A stretch of DNA of 64,000 nucleotides from Haloactinopolyspora alba (GTDB taxonomy: Bacteria > Actinomycetota > Actinomycetes > Jiangellales > Jiangellaceae), in the NCBI RefSeq assembly GCF_003014555.1, contig NZ_PYGE01000007.1, positions 124,001 through 188,000 of the forward strand. Reading direction: 5' to 3'. How positions within the stretch are numbered: the first letter of the stretch is position 1; each line of letters starts with the position of its first letter. Below are positions 40,872 to 50,015 of the stretch, piece by piece. The notes below the pieces were generated by a model that was not told where the DNA came from, made no database searches, and saw only the letters and a program-made list of their open reading frames with translations. A program made the translations under genes and the position numbers.

Positions 40872-43808
40872 ATGATGGCGGTGCTGATCGCGGCGCATCT
40901 GGCCGCTGCGGCTCTCGCTCCGCTGCTGGCGGGACGGCTGCGCAGCCGGGTTTTCCTCGTGCTCGCGGTGGTGCCGGCGACGGCCTTCGCCTGGCTGGCC
41001 GCTCGCGGCGGCACCGTCGCCGGCCCGGACGCGCGATCGATCACCCAGTCCACGGCCTGGGTCGACTCGCTGGGCATGCAGCTGTCGTTCCGTCTCGGCA
41101 CGCTGTCCTGGGTGATGGCGCTGCTCGTCACCGGGATCGGCGCGCTCGTGCTCGTCTACAGCGCCTACTACTTCCGCCCGGACGAGACCGGCCTGGGCCG
41201 CTTCTCCGGGCTGCTGACCGGTTTCGCGGGCACGATGCTGGGCTTGGTCCTCGCCGACGACCTGCTGTTGCTCTATGTCTTCTGGGAGCTCACGACCGTC
41301 TTCTCGTACCTGCTCATCGGGCACAACCCGGATCGCAGGGCGAACCGGCGAGCAGCCATGCAGGCGCTGATCGTGACCACGTTCGGCGGGCTGGCGATGC
41401 TGGTCGGTGTCGTGATCGTCGGGCAGGCCGCGGGGACGTACAGCATCTCCGGCGTGCTGGCCGACCCGCCGGCGGGCACGGCCGTCTCGGTCGCGGTCGT
41501 GCTGTTGCTGGTCGGCGCCGTGTCCAAGTCGGCGCTGGTCCCGTTCCACTTCTGGTTGCCCGCGGCGATGGCGGCTCCCACGCCGGTCAGCGCGTACCTG
41601 CACGCGGCCGCCATGGTCAAGGCGGGTGTGTACGTGGTGGCGCTGTTCGCTCCCGCGCTGGCCGGCGTGCTGCCGTGGCGGCCGCTGCTGCTGACGGTCG
41701 GCGTGGCCACGATGCTGCTGGGTGCGTGGCGTGCGTTGCGCCAGCACGACCTGAAACTGCTGCTCGCCTTCGGCACGGTCAGCCAGCTGGGGTTCCTCGT
41801 GGTGGTGCTCGGGGTCGGCACGCGCTCGGCCGCGCTGGCCGGTGTCGCGATGCTGGTCGCGCACGCGCTGTTCAAGGCGGCTCTGTTCCTGGTGGTCGGC
41901 ATCGTCGACCACGGCGCGGGCACGAGAGATCTGCGCCTGCTCTCCGGCCTGCGGCGGCGGATGCCGGTGGCGTTCTGGGCCGCGGTCCTCGCGGCGGCGT
42001 CGATGGCCGGTGTTCCGCCCCTGGCGGGGTTCGTGGCGAAGGAATCGATCGTCAAGGCTTTCGTGGACGTCGCCCGGACCGGTGACGGCACGGGGATCCC
42101 TCCGGTGGCCGGCTGGACGGTCCTGGTCGGCTTGGTGGCGGGTTCGGCGTTGACCGTCGCCTACAGCGCTCGGTTCGTCTGGGGCGCCTTCGCCACCAAA
42201 CCGGGGGTGAGCGAGCCGGCCGGGATTCACTCGCCTCCGGTGGGGTTCGCGGCCGCCCCGGCGTTGCTCGCCCTGGGCGGACTCGCGCTGGGATTCCTCG
42301 GTTCGGCGGAGACGCCCGCGCTGGCGCCCTACGCGGAGCACTATCCGGAAGGAGTGCACCACGCGTCGCTGGGCCTGTGGCACGGTCTCAACCTCGCGCT
42401 CGTGCTGTCCGCGGTCTCCCTGGCTGCCGGTGCGGTCATGTACTGGCAGCGCCACGCGGTCGCCCGGGCTCAACGTGGTCTGCGGGTCGGGTACGAAGCC
42501 GAGCACGGGTTCCGCAGGACGCTGCGTGTCGTCGACCGGGTCGCCGTGGAGGTCACGGGCGCGACGCAGCGCGGCTCGCTTCCGGTCTATCTCGTCGTCA
42601 TCTTCGTCGTGGTGATCACCGTGCCGGGCACGGCGCTGCTCATGGCCGGCGTCGGGTCCGTAGACCTGTACGGCTGGGACAACCCCGCGCAACTGGCAGT
42701 CGGCGGCGTGCTGGTGGCCGCGGCGATCCTGACGGCGCGATCGGGTCGTCGGCTCAAAGCCGTGCTGCTGGCCGGCGTCACCGGTTACGGCATGGCGCTG
42801 CTGTTCATGATGCACGGTGCGCCGGATCTCGCGCTGACGCAGGTACTGGTCGAGACCGTCACGCTGGCCGTGTTCGTCCTGGTGTTGCGCAGTCTGCCGC
42901 CGCGGTTCTCCGAGCGGCCGCTGACCAGTACCCGATGGGGCAGGCTCGGCATCGGTGCGTTGGTCGGCGCGCTCATGGCGGGCTTCGCGCTCGTGGCCTC
43001 CGCTGCGCGGACCGCGGATCCGGTGTCCGAGACGTTCGCCGAGCGGGCGGAGGCCGAAGGCCGCGGCCACAACGTCGTGAACGTCATCCTCGTCGACATC
43101 CGCGCGTGGGACACCATGGGCGAGATCTCGGTTCTCGTCGTCGCGGCCACCGGGGTGGCGAGCCTGGTCTTCCTCATCACCGGCCGGACGGGTCGATGGC
43201 GCCCCGACGAGGCCATCGGCAGTGCCCTCGACAGCCATGCGTCGTCGCACCCTGACGGCGGGCGCCCCAGCTGGCTGCGGGCCGGCGGGACACTTCCGCC
43301 CGATCGTCGTTCGATCGTGTTCGAGGTGGTGACCCGGCTGGCGTTCCACATCATCGTCGTGTTCTCCGTCTACCTGCTCTTCTCCGGGCACAACATGCCC
43401 GGCGGCGGCTTCGCCGCCGGGCTGGTGGCGGGACTGGCGCTGATGATGCGCTACCTCGCGGGTGGCCGGCACGAACTGAACGACGCGGCGCCGGTCGACG
43501 CGGGCCTGGTGCTGGGTGTCGGGCTGTTCGTCGCGACCGGCACCGGCCTGGTCCCGCTGGCCGTCGGCGGTGCGGTACTGCAGAGCGCCGTGGTGGACCT
43601 GAGCGTCCCACTGCTCGGCCATGTGCATTTCACGACGTCGCTGTTCTTCGACGTCGGCGTCTACCTCGTCGTCGTCGGCCTGATGCTCGACGTCCTGCGG
43701 AGCCTGGGCAGCGGCGTGGACCGGCACGGCGACGAGAGCGCGGAGAACGGCCGGGACGAGGCCGACGAGCAACACGCCCAGCAGGAGCGGCTCGGGGAGA
43801 CGAGATGA
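40872..43808 (+). CDS. mrpA: Mrp cation/proton antiporter subunit A, fused to subunit B
   Basis: A 978-residue membrane protein. Residues 1-500 are a proton-pumping NuoL-like domain with LGLVLADDLLLLYVFWELTT and the charged helices FKAALFLVVGIVDHG. Middle helices are MrpA-specific. The C-terminal 170 residues are MrpB (FEVVTRLAFHIIVVFSVYLL, SGHNMPGGGFAAGLVAG), so no separate mrpB gene is needed. It is the first gene of the mrpA-C-D-E-F-G operon, which exchanges Na+ (or another cation) for protons and helps pH and salt homeostasis. The acidic tail overlaps mrpC by four bases. Confidence 0.95.
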   Translation: MMAVLIAAHLAAAALAPLLAGRLRSRVFLVLAVVPATAFAWLAARGGTVAGPDARSITQSTAWVDSLGMQLSFRLGTLSWVMALLVTGIGALVLVYSAYYFRPDETGLGRFSGLLTGFAGTMLGLVLADDLLLLYVFWELTTVFSYLLIGHNPDRRANRRAAMQALIVTTFGGLAMLVGVVIVGQAAGTYSISGVLADPPAGTAVSVAVVLLLVGAVSKSALVPFHFWLPAAMAAPTPVSAYLHAAAMVKAGVYVVALFAPALAGVLPWRPLLLTVGVATMLLGAWRALRQHDLKLLLAFGTVSQLGFLVVVLGVGTRSAALAGVAMLVAHALFKAALFLVVGIVDHGAGTRDLRLLSGLRRRMPVAFWAAVLAAASMAGVPPLAGFVAKESIVKAFVDVARTGDGTGIPPVAGWTVLVGLVAGSALTVAYSARFVWGAFATKPGVSEPAGIHSPPVGFAAAPALLALGGLALGFLGSAETPALAPYAEHYPEGVHHASLGLWHGLNLALVLSAVSLAAGAVMYWQRHAVARAQRGLRVGYEAEHGFRRTLRVVDRVAVEVTGATQRGSLPVYLVVIFVVVITVPGTALLMAGVGSVDLYGWDNPAQLAVGGVLVAAAILTARSGRRLKAVLLAGVTGYGMALLFMMHGAPDLALTQVLVETVTLAVFVLVLRSLPPRFSERPLTSTRWGRLGIGALVGALMAGFALVASAARTADPVSETFAERAEAEGRGHNVVNVILVDIRAWDTMGEISVLVVAATGVASLVFLITGRTGRWRPDEAIGSALDSHASSHPDGGRPSWLRAGGTLPPDRRSIVFEVVTRLAFHIIVVFSVYLLFSGHNMPGGGFAAGLVAGLALMMRYLAGGRHELNDAAPVDAGLVLGVGLFVATGTGLVPLAVGGAVLQSAVVDLSVPLLGHVHFTTSLFFDVGVYLVVVGLMLDVLRSLGSGVDRHGDESAENGRDEADEQHAQQERLGETR

Positions 43809-44302
43809 GCGTGAACGTCGTGCTGGTCGCCGTGGTGGGCACCTTGTTCGCCGTCGGCGTCTACCTTCTGCTCGAGCGCAGCCTCACCCGGGTGGTGCTG
43901 GGGCTCCTGTTGATCAGTAACGGCGTCAACGTGCTGTTCCTGATCGCCTCGGGCGGCGCCGGACAGCCGCCGATCGTCGGATCGAGTGCGCCAGAACGGA
44001 TGAGCGACCCGCTGCCTCAGGCGCTCGTGCTCACCGCCATCGTCATCACGCTGGGCGTCACGGCGTTCCTGCTGGCCATGGCCTACCGCTCCTGGCAGCT
44101 CCACGAACACGACGAAGTCCAGGACGACGTCGAGGACGCACTGATCCGGCGGCGGGCGGAGCGCGACGAGGCGTCGTCCAGCTACGACGACAGCGCCGGC
44201 GGAACCCTCGACGAGCGCGGCGCCGACCCGGCCGGCGAGAGCACGCAGGACTCGCGGGACGGCGACGGCGCCCCGATCGGGCCGGAGGGGGAGACACCGT
44301 GA
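43805..44302 (+). CDS. mrpC: Mrp antiporter subunit C
   Basis: A 165-residue NuoK-like subunit with three helices in the first 100 residues (VGTLFAVGVYLLLERSLTRVV, LISNGVNVLFLIA, and LVLTAIVITLGVTAFLLAM). The C-terminal 60 residues are a charged cytoplasmic tail, longer than in Bacillus MrpC. ATGA overlaps on both sides link it to mrpA and mrpD. Confidence 0.93.
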   Translation: MSVNVVLVAVVGTLFAVGVYLLLERSLTRVVLGLLLISNGVNVLFLIASGGAGQPPIVGSSAPERMSDPLPQALVLTAIVITLGVTAFLLAMAYRSWQLHEHDEVQDDVEDALIRRRAERDEASSSYDDSAGGTLDERGADPAGESTQDSRDGDGAPIGPEGETP

Positions 44303-45930
44303 ACGCTTCCGCACTGGTGCCGCTTCCGGTCATCCTGCCGTTGCTCGGGGCAGGGCTCGCGTTCGCCTTCGGCCGCTCGGCCCGGGCGCAGCGTGTCGTC
44401 AGCGTGGTGGTGCTGAGCGTGATCGTGGCCGTCGCCGCGGTCCTGCTGACGCGGGCCGACGCGCACGGGCCGCAGGTGATGCACCTCGGCGGCTGGCACG
44501 CGCCGATCGGCATCGCGCTGGTGGCCGACCGGGTCTCGGCGCTGATGCTGCTGGTCTCCGCCGTCGTCGCCCTGTGCGTGCTCGTGTACTCGCTGGGGCA
44601 AGGGGTGACGGAGTACGGGCCGGACACGCCGTTGTCCGTGTTCCATCCGACGTTCCTGGTCCTCATCGCGGGGGTGTCCAACGCGTTCCTGTCCGGGGAC
44701 CTGTTCAACATCTACGTCGGGTTCGAGGTGCTGCTGGCCGCGAGTTACGTGCTGCTCACCCTCGGCGGCACCAGCGGGCGGATCAGAGCGGGAACGATCT
44801 ACGTGATCGTCAGCCTGGTGTCCTCGGTCATCTTCCTCACCGCGATCGCGCTGATCTACGCGGCCACGGGGACGGTGAACCTGGCTCACCTGTCGGTGCG
44901 ACTGGAGGACGTGCCGGACGGCATCCGGCTCGCCCTGCAGCTGATGTTGATGACCGGTTTCGCGGTCAAGGCCGCGGTGTTCCCGCTGTGGGCATGGCTC
45001 CCGGACAGCTATCCGACGGCTCCGGCGCCGGTGACCGCCGTGTTCGCGGGTCTGCTGACCAAGGTCGGCATCTACGCGATCATCCGCACCCAGACACTGC
45101 TGTTCCCCGGCAGCGAGATCTCCGGGCTGTTGATGTGGGCGGCGCTGCTGACGATGCTGATCGGTGTCCTGGGGGCCGTCGCGCAGACGGACGTCAAGCG
45201 GATGCTGTCGTTCACCCTGGTGAGCCATATCGGCTACATGGTGTTCGGGGTGGCGCTCTCCGGCGACGACGGGCTGTCCGCCGCGATGTTCTACGTCGTG
45301 CACCACATCACGATCCAGACCACGCTGTTCCTCGTGGTCGGGCTCATCGAACGCCGCGGCGGCAGCACCGCTCTGGACCGGCTCGGCGGGCTCGCGCGGA
45401 GCTCGCCGGTTCTCGCCGTGCTGTTCTTCGTTCCGGCCATGAACCTGGCGGGTATCCCGCCGTTCCCCGGGTTCCTCGGCAAGGTCGCGCTGATGCAGGC
45501 CGGTGTGGAGAATGCGAGCCCCATGGCCTACGTCCTGATCGCCGGAGCGGTCACCACGAGCCTGCTCACGCTCTACGCGATGGCGAAGGCCTGGAACCGC
45601 GCGTTCTGGCAGCCGCGGCCGGCCGAGGCCGACGGGTGGCACCGGGACGCCGAGGACGGTGCGGCCGACTCGACCGGTGCGGCGGGCGCTGCCGGCCCGG
45701 CGACGGACCTGCACCGCGGGCCCGTGTCGGTCGCCGAACCGGAGGCGGCCGAGCCGTCGCGGCCGCTACAGCTGGCCATGACCGGTCCGGCAGCGGCGCT
45801 CGTGCTGGTCGGGATCACGTTGTCGGTGGTGGCGGGGCCGTTGTTCGACCTGACCGATCGTGCCGCCGTGGATCTGCGCGAACGCGCTCCGTACGTGGAG
45901 GCGGTACTGCCGCAAGGAGGTGGACCGTGA
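44299..45930 (+). CDS. mrpD: Mrp antiporter subunit D
   Basis: A 543-residue NuoN/NuoM-like proton-translocating subunit with about 14 helices. Conserved elements include LFNIYVGFEVLLAASYVLL with the membrane glutamate, KAAVFPLWAWLPDSYPTAP with the lysine, and AMNLAGIPPFPGFLGK. An insert rich in Ala/Gly/Asp occurs near residue 450, before the last helix. It overlaps mrpC and mrpE. Confidence 0.94.
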   Translation: MNASALVPLPVILPLLGAGLAFAFGRSARAQRVVSVVVLSVIVAVAAVLLTRADAHGPQVMHLGGWHAPIGIALVADRVSALMLLVSAVVALCVLVYSLGQGVTEYGPDTPLSVFHPTFLVLIAGVSNAFLSGDLFNIYVGFEVLLAASYVLLTLGGTSGRIRAGTIYVIVSLVSSVIFLTAIALIYAATGTVNLAHLSVRLEDVPDGIRLALQLMLMTGFAVKAAVFPLWAWLPDSYPTAPAPVTAVFAGLLTKVGIYAIIRTQTLLFPGSEISGLLMWAALLTMLIGVLGAVAQTDVKRMLSFTLVSHIGYMVFGVALSGDDGLSAAMFYVVHHITIQTTLFLVVGLIERRGGSTALDRLGGLARSSPVLAVLFFVPAMNLAGIPPFPGFLGKVALMQAGVENASPMAYVLIAGAVTTSLLTLYAMAKAWNRAFWQPRPAEADGWHRDAEDGAADSTGAAGAAGPATDLHRGPVSVAEPEAAEPSRPLQLAMTGPAAALVLVGITLSVVAGPLFDLTDRAAVDLRERAPYVEAVLPQGGGP

Positions 45931-46493
45931 GTGCCGAGTCCGTGGCCGGCCCGCGCCGGCATCGGTTCCGGTGGCCCTCGGTGCTGGTGCTGACCGCCGT
46001 GTGGGTGCTGTTGTGGGGCGAGCTGTCCGTCGCGAACGTCGTCTCCGGGTTGGCCGTCGCCAGCGTCGTCTTCGCGGTCTTCCCGCTGCCGCCGGTCGCC
46101 TTCGGCGGGCGGATACGCCCGATCGGCCTGGCTCGCCTGCTCGGGCGCTTCGCCGCCGATCTGGCGGTGGCCAGTGTCGAGGTCGCCGTCCTGGCGCTGC
46201 GGACCGGGCGCCGGCCGACGAGCGCGGTCATCCAGGTGGACCTGCGCAGCGACTCGGACCTGTACCTCGTGCTCACCGCCGAGCTGCTCACGCTCCTGCC
46301 CGGCAGCATCGTCATCGAGACGCGCCGGTCCACGAGCACGCTGTTCGTCCACCTGCTCGACGTGCGCAACGAGGCGGACATCGAGCGCACCCGCCGTCAG
46401 GCTCTGGAGCAGGAGGCACGCGTGATGCACGCGCTGGCCTCGTCCGCCGAGCTGGACGCCTACCGGCGTGCGAGCGAAGGAGCGAACGGATGA
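45927..46493 (+). CDS. mrpE: Mrp antiporter subunit E
   Basis: A 188-residue protein with two N-terminal helices (VLTAVWVLLWGELSVANVV and VASVVFAVFPLP) and a soluble domain with ELLTLLPGSIVIETR and LFVHLLDVRNE, the MrpE hallmark region. The GTG start overlaps mrpD (GTGA). Confidence 0.92.
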   Translation: MSAESVAGPRRHRFRWPSVLVLTAVWVLLWGELSVANVVSGLAVASVVFAVFPLPPVAFGGRIRPIGLARLLGRFAADLAVASVEVAVLALRTGRRPTSAVIQVDLRSDSDLYLVLTAELLTLLPGSIVIETRRSTSTLFVHLLDVRNEADIERTRRQALEQEARVMHALASSAELDAYRRASEGANG

Positions 46494-46762
46494 GCGCCGT
46501 CGCGTGGTCGAGCGCCGCACTGCTGACGGCAGCGGCGATCCTGGTGCTGGTCCGGGTGGCACGGGGGCCGAGCGTGCTCAACCGGGTCGTGGCGATGGAG
46601 GTGCTCGTCGTCATCGTCGTCAGCGGTTTCGGCGTGGAGGCGGCGGTCAACCGGCACGCGACGACGTTGCCGATCCTGGCGGTGGTCTCGCTGGTGGGCT
46701 TCGTCGGCGCGGTCAGTGTGGCGCGCTTCGCCGCGCCGGACGAGTGGGATGACCGAACGTGA
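46490..46762 (+). CDS. mrpF: Mrp antiporter subunit F
   Basis: A 90-residue protein of three short helices, with RVARGPSVLNRVVAMEVL as the family block and HATTLPILAVVSLVGFVG after it. The ATG overlaps the mrpE stop and the end overlaps mrpG, so the operon is tightly coupled. Confidence 0.92.
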   Translation: MSAVAWSSAALLTAAAILVLVRVARGPSVLNRVVAMEVLVVIVVSGFGVEAAVNRHATTLPILAVVSLVGFVGAVSVARFAAPDEWDDRT

Positions 46763-47115
46763 ACTGGCACCTGATCGCCGATGTCGTCGCCGGGGTCCTC
46801 CTGCTGGCCGGTGCGCTGCTGTCGTTGCTGGCCGCCGTCGGGTTGCTGCGCTTCCCGGACCTGCTGGCCCGGATGCACGCCGGGGCGAAGCCGCAGGTGC
46901 TGGGGCTGCTGCTGATCCTCGTCGCGGTGGGGTTACGGCTGCGCAGCCTGCACGACATCGGCCTGCTGCTGGTCATCGGGCTGGCGCAGCTGTTGATCGT
47001 GCCGGTCGCGGCGCACATGGTCGGGCGGTCCGCCTACCGTACGGGCGAGGTCGAGCGGGACGACCTGCTGACCGACGAGCTCTCCCCGGCGGTGGACGAG
47101 TCCGGGGACGACTAG
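46759..47115 (+). CDS. mrpG: Mrp antiporter subunit G
   Basis: A 118-residue protein with three helices and the family motif RFPDLLARMHAGAKPQVLG. It is the last mrp gene. The GTG start overlaps mrpF; the stop overlaps by four bases that of the convergent acetyltransferase gene. Confidence 0.92.
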   Translation: MNWHLIADVVAGVLLLAGALLSLLAAVGLLRFPDLLARMHAGAKPQVLGLLLILVAVGLRLRSLHDIGLLLVIGLAQLLIVPVAAHMVGRSAYRTGEVERDDLLTDELSPAVDESGDD

Positions 47116-47609
47116 GGCGTGTCCGCGCCCAGCTCGCGGACGAAGTAGCGCACCGACTTCTCGTGCCCGTCCAGCTCGGACCGGCCGACCTCGGCGAAGC
47201 CCATGGCCGCGTGGAACGCGTCGGACGCCGGGTTCGGCGGCTCGAGATTCACCTCCGCGCACAGCAGGGTGTGACCTTCGGCACCGGCGGCGGTGATCAC
47301 GTCGTCGTAGAGCGTCCGCGCCAGCCCCTTGCCACGTGCGGCGGGCGAGACGACGACCCGGTCGACGTAGACGAACCGGTCGTAGCGGCGGCGGAACCAG
47401 CTGAAGTTCTGCCCGTCCGAGTCGCTGTCCTGGTCGAGGGCGATGACCATCGCGGCGGCGTCGTCCGCGACCCGCACCCGCCAGGCGATGCCCAGCAGAA
47501 CGCGGAACTCGTCCGGCGTGAGCTCGGAGAGTTCGACGGCGTGGTCGTTGTTCAGCTTCAGCAGCGCGGGAACGTCGGCCGGCTGCGGTGGCCTGAGTAG
47601 GTGCGTCAC
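47112..47609 (-). CDS. GNAT-family N-acetyltransferase
   Basis: A 165-residue acyltransferase. The acetyl-CoA loop is VVVSPAARGKGLARTLYDD (R-G-x-G-x-A type), and a late strand with FHAAMGFAEVGR follows. The start is a GTG; the N-terminus fits the fold (LLRPPQPADVPALLKL). Substrate unknown. It is convergent with the mrp operon. Confidence 0.82.
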   Translation of the reverse strand: MTHLLRPPQPADVPALLKLNNDHAVELSELTPDEFRVLLGIAWRVRVADDAAAMVIALDQDSDSDGQNFSWFRRRYDRFVYVDRVVVSPAARGKGLARTLYDDVITAAGAEGHTLLCAEVNLEPPNPASDAFHAAMGFAEVGRSELDGHEKSVRYFVRELGADTP

Positions 47610-47656
47610 TGGTCCAGGGTATGGAATCTCCACCGCGGTCGGCTCGTTGGCCCGGC

Positions 47657-48529
47657 ATGACGGTTGACGTGGGACACAGTGGTGTGTGGGTCGGGCCGGG
47701 GGGCTGGCCCGACGACGGTGCCGCCGGCGACGAGGCGGCCGCGGAACTGGAGGAGCTCGGCTACCGGACGGTGTGGTTCGGCGGGTCTCCCGGCGACCTC
47801 CGCCGTCCGGAGCGGACGCTGTCGGCGACGTCCCGGCTGGTGGCCGCCACCGGGATCGTGAACGTGTGGGGCGACGACCCGGCCGACGTGGCGGCCGCGT
47901 TCCACCGGGTGAACGACGCGTACCCCGACCGGTTGCTGCTGGGCGTCGGCGCCGGGCACGCCACCTTCGTCGAGCAGGCCGGCGGCACGTACCGGCGTCC
48001 GTACAGCAAGGTGGCCGAGTACCTGTACGGCCTCGACGCGGCCGTGCGCCCGGTCCCGGCGCCCGCGCGTGCGGTGGCCGCGCTCGGCCCGCGCACGGTG
48101 GCGCTGGCGGGCGAGCGCAGCGCGGGCGCGCATCCGTACCTGGTGAACCCGGAGCACACCGCGACGGCACGAGAGATCCTCGGCGCCGGACCGCTGCTGG
48201 CTCCGGAGCAGAAGGTGGTCCTCGAGACCGACCGCGACCGGGCACGCGCCATCGCGACGCCCGCCCTGGAGTTCTACCTCGGTCTGCGCAACTACGTGGC
48301 CAACCTCCGCCGGCTCGGCTTCACCGAGGACGACGTCTCCGGCGGCGGCAGCGAGCGCCTGTTCGAGGCGCTGATCGCCTGGGGAGACGAGGACTCCGTC
48401 GTCCGGCGCGTGCGCGAACATCGGGACGCCGGTGCCGACCACGTCTGCGTCCAGGTGCTGACGGGACGGACGGGCCCTGACAGCCTGCCACACGAACAGT
48501 GGCGGCGACTGGCGCCGGCGCTGACCTGA
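47657..48529 (+). CDS. LLM-class F420-dependent oxidoreductase
   Basis: A 290-residue luciferase-like protein with the F420-binding type pattern ELGYRTVWFGG near residue 37, ATGIVNVWGDDP and LLLGVGAGHA, and EHRDAGADHVCVQVL near the end. The family uses F420 to reduce or oxidise diverse substrates. The ATG at 47657 is preferred over an upstream in-frame ATG. It diverges from the acetyltransferase gene. Confidence 0.85.
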   Translation: MTVDVGHSGVWVGPGGWPDDGAAGDEAAAELEELGYRTVWFGGSPGDLRRPERTLSATSRLVAATGIVNVWGDDPADVAAAFHRVNDAYPDRLLLGVGAGHATFVEQAGGTYRRPYSKVAEYLYGLDAAVRPVPAPARAVAALGPRTVALAGERSAGAHPYLVNPEHTATAREILGAGPLLAPEQKVVLETDRDRARAIATPALEFYLGLRNYVANLRRLGFTEDDVSGGGSERLFEALIAWGDEDSVVRRVREHRDAGADHVCVQVLTGRTGPDSLPHEQWRRLAPALT

Positions 48530-48547
48530 GCCACGCGGCGGGACGCG

Positions 48548-49069
48548 TCACACCAGGTGCTCGAGCCGGCCGGTGTCCACGTCGTAGCGGAACCCGCCCA
48601 CCGGGACTCCGGCCGGCAGGAACGGCCACGACCGCACCCGCTGGACGTCGTCGCGCAGCGTCGCCTCCTGGTCGGCGACGAGCCGGAAGTCGAGGCTGCG
48701 CACGTCGATGCCGGACTGCGCCTCGATGGTCGAGACGACCTCCTCGCGGGTGGCGCTGGCCATCTTGCACTTCGTGTGGGCCACCACCATCACCCGGGTG
48801 ACACCCAGCAGGTGGGTGGCGAGTGCGAGCGTGCGCAGTACGTCCGACGTCACGCGGGCCCCCGCGTTGCGCATGATCTTCGCGTCACCGGGCTTCAGGC
48901 CGAGCATGTCCAGCGGTTCGATCCGCGAGTCCATGCAGGTGACGACCGCGAGACCGCGTCCGGCGACCGGCTCGAGGCCGCGCAGGGCGAACGTGCGGGC
49001 GTAGTCGGCGTTGGCGGCCAGCACGTCGCTGAACTGATCCGGGCTCTGATCGGGCGATTGATCGGGCAT
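48548..49069 (-). CDS. beta-carbonic anhydrase family protein
   Basis: A 173-residue zinc enzyme. The zinc ligands and catalytic aspartate are in CMDSRIE (about residue 45) and VVAHTKCKM (His and Cys). It interconverts carbon dioxide and bicarbonate. The first 15 residues include three SPDQ-type repeats (SPDQSPDQFSD). The gene is convergent with the LLM oxidoreductase, with 18 bases between stops. Confidence 0.88.
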   Translation of the reverse strand: MPDQSPDQSPDQFSDVLAANADYARTFALRGLEPVAGRGLAVVTCMDSRIEPLDMLGLKPGDAKIMRNAGARVTSDVLRTLALATHLLGVTRVMVVAHTKCKMASATREEVVSTIEAQSGIDVRSLDFRLVADQEATLRDDVQRVRSWPFLPAGVPVGGFRYDVDTGRLEHLV

Positions 49070-49091
49070 GGGCGGGCAGTCCTTCACACGG

Positions 49092-50015
49092 TCATGGTTC
49101 GGTGGTGGTGACCTCCGCCCGGTACGACACCGGGCGGGCGGCGTCCTTGCCGCAGGACTCGGGGCGGGCCGGCTCGAGGGTCGTCGCGCGGACGCTGACG
49201 CTCCACCGGCCGCCACCACGATGGCTGACGGTCGCCTGCCACGTGGCCGAGTCCAGAGCGTCCACTCTATCGACGGCCAGATCGTCGAGGCCGGCCGCAC
49301 CCGTCACCCGGCGGACCTCCGCCTCGGCGGCCTGTCCGGGGCGCGAGTAGGTGCTGCGGCCGCGGTACCCGTCAGGCAGCAGCCGGCCCGCGCGGGCGTG
49401 CGAGACGACACGCTCGGCCGTGCCGGCGTCGAGCCGCCCGTGCACGACGCCGTGGGGGAGCAGCGCGGTGGTGGGCGCGAACCGGTGCCCGCCCAGGTGG
49501 GTGGTCTCCCAGACCCGGCCGACGACCCGGTCGCGCAGCTGCTGGACGAGCTGGCGGCCCTTGGTCGCGCAGCACACGTCGCGTCGCCCGTTCGTGCAGA
49601 CCAACAGCAACGGGTGGGACTCGGCGCGCAGGAACGGCAGATGTGCGAGGACGGACTCGTGGTCGCCCTCCTCGACCGCGCGCCAGGGCAGCGCGCCCAG
49701 CGCCGCGGGCTCCGCGGTCCACCCGCCGAGCAGCCGGGTCGCGCCCGGCCGGGTCCAGGCCAGCCACACCCGGTGCGACACCGGTCCGCCGGTGTCGGCG
49801 TGCCGGCGGGGCCTGCGGACCAGCGCGACCCGGCCGCCGTGCGCGCCGGCGGCATCGTCGAGCTGCGCACCGAGCTCGGGATCGAGGTGCGACTGGGTGA
49901 GCGCCTTCGCGCCCCAGGGCCCCGACTGCTCGAGCACCAGCCACCAGGCGGCCACCGGGGCGGTGGCCGCGACCGGTTCGGCCAGCGCGGCGCTGGCGTC
50001 CGAGCAGGCCGTCAA
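49092..50015 (-). CDS. sucrase/ferredoxin-like family protein
   Basis: A 307-residue protein of the Suc/Fer-like thioredoxin-fold family. LVCTNGRRDVCCATKGRQL and THLGGHRFAPT hold conserved cysteines and histidines that likely ligate a 2Fe-2S cluster. The TTG start overlaps the stop of the MFS gene (TTGA) and has AGGAGA upstream, so they form one operon. The role with an lprG-MFS pair is unknown; perhaps a redox step linked to envelope lipid export. Confidence 0.83.
   Translation of the reverse strand: MTACSDASAALAEPVAATAPVAAWWLVLEQSGPWGAKALTQSHLDPELGAQLDDAAGAHGGRVALVRRPRRHADTGGPVSHRVWLAWTRPGATRLLGGWTAEPAALGALPWRAVEEGDHESVLAHLPFLRAESHPLLLVCTNGRRDVCCATKGRQLVQQLRDRVVGRVWETTHLGGHRFAPTTALLPHGVVHGRLDAGTAERVVSHARAGRLLPDGYRGRSTYSRPGQAAEAEVRRVTGAAGLDDLAVDRVDALDSATWQATVSHRGGGRWSVSVRATTLEPARPESCGKDAARPVSYRAEVTTTEP

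Noticed and set aside
38641-43775. Very long open frames on the minus strand opposite parE and mrpA
   Set aside because: They lie entirely antisense to well-recognised proteins, and their translations are low-complexity (Arg, Asp, Gly, His, Gln rich) as expected for high-GC reverse frames.
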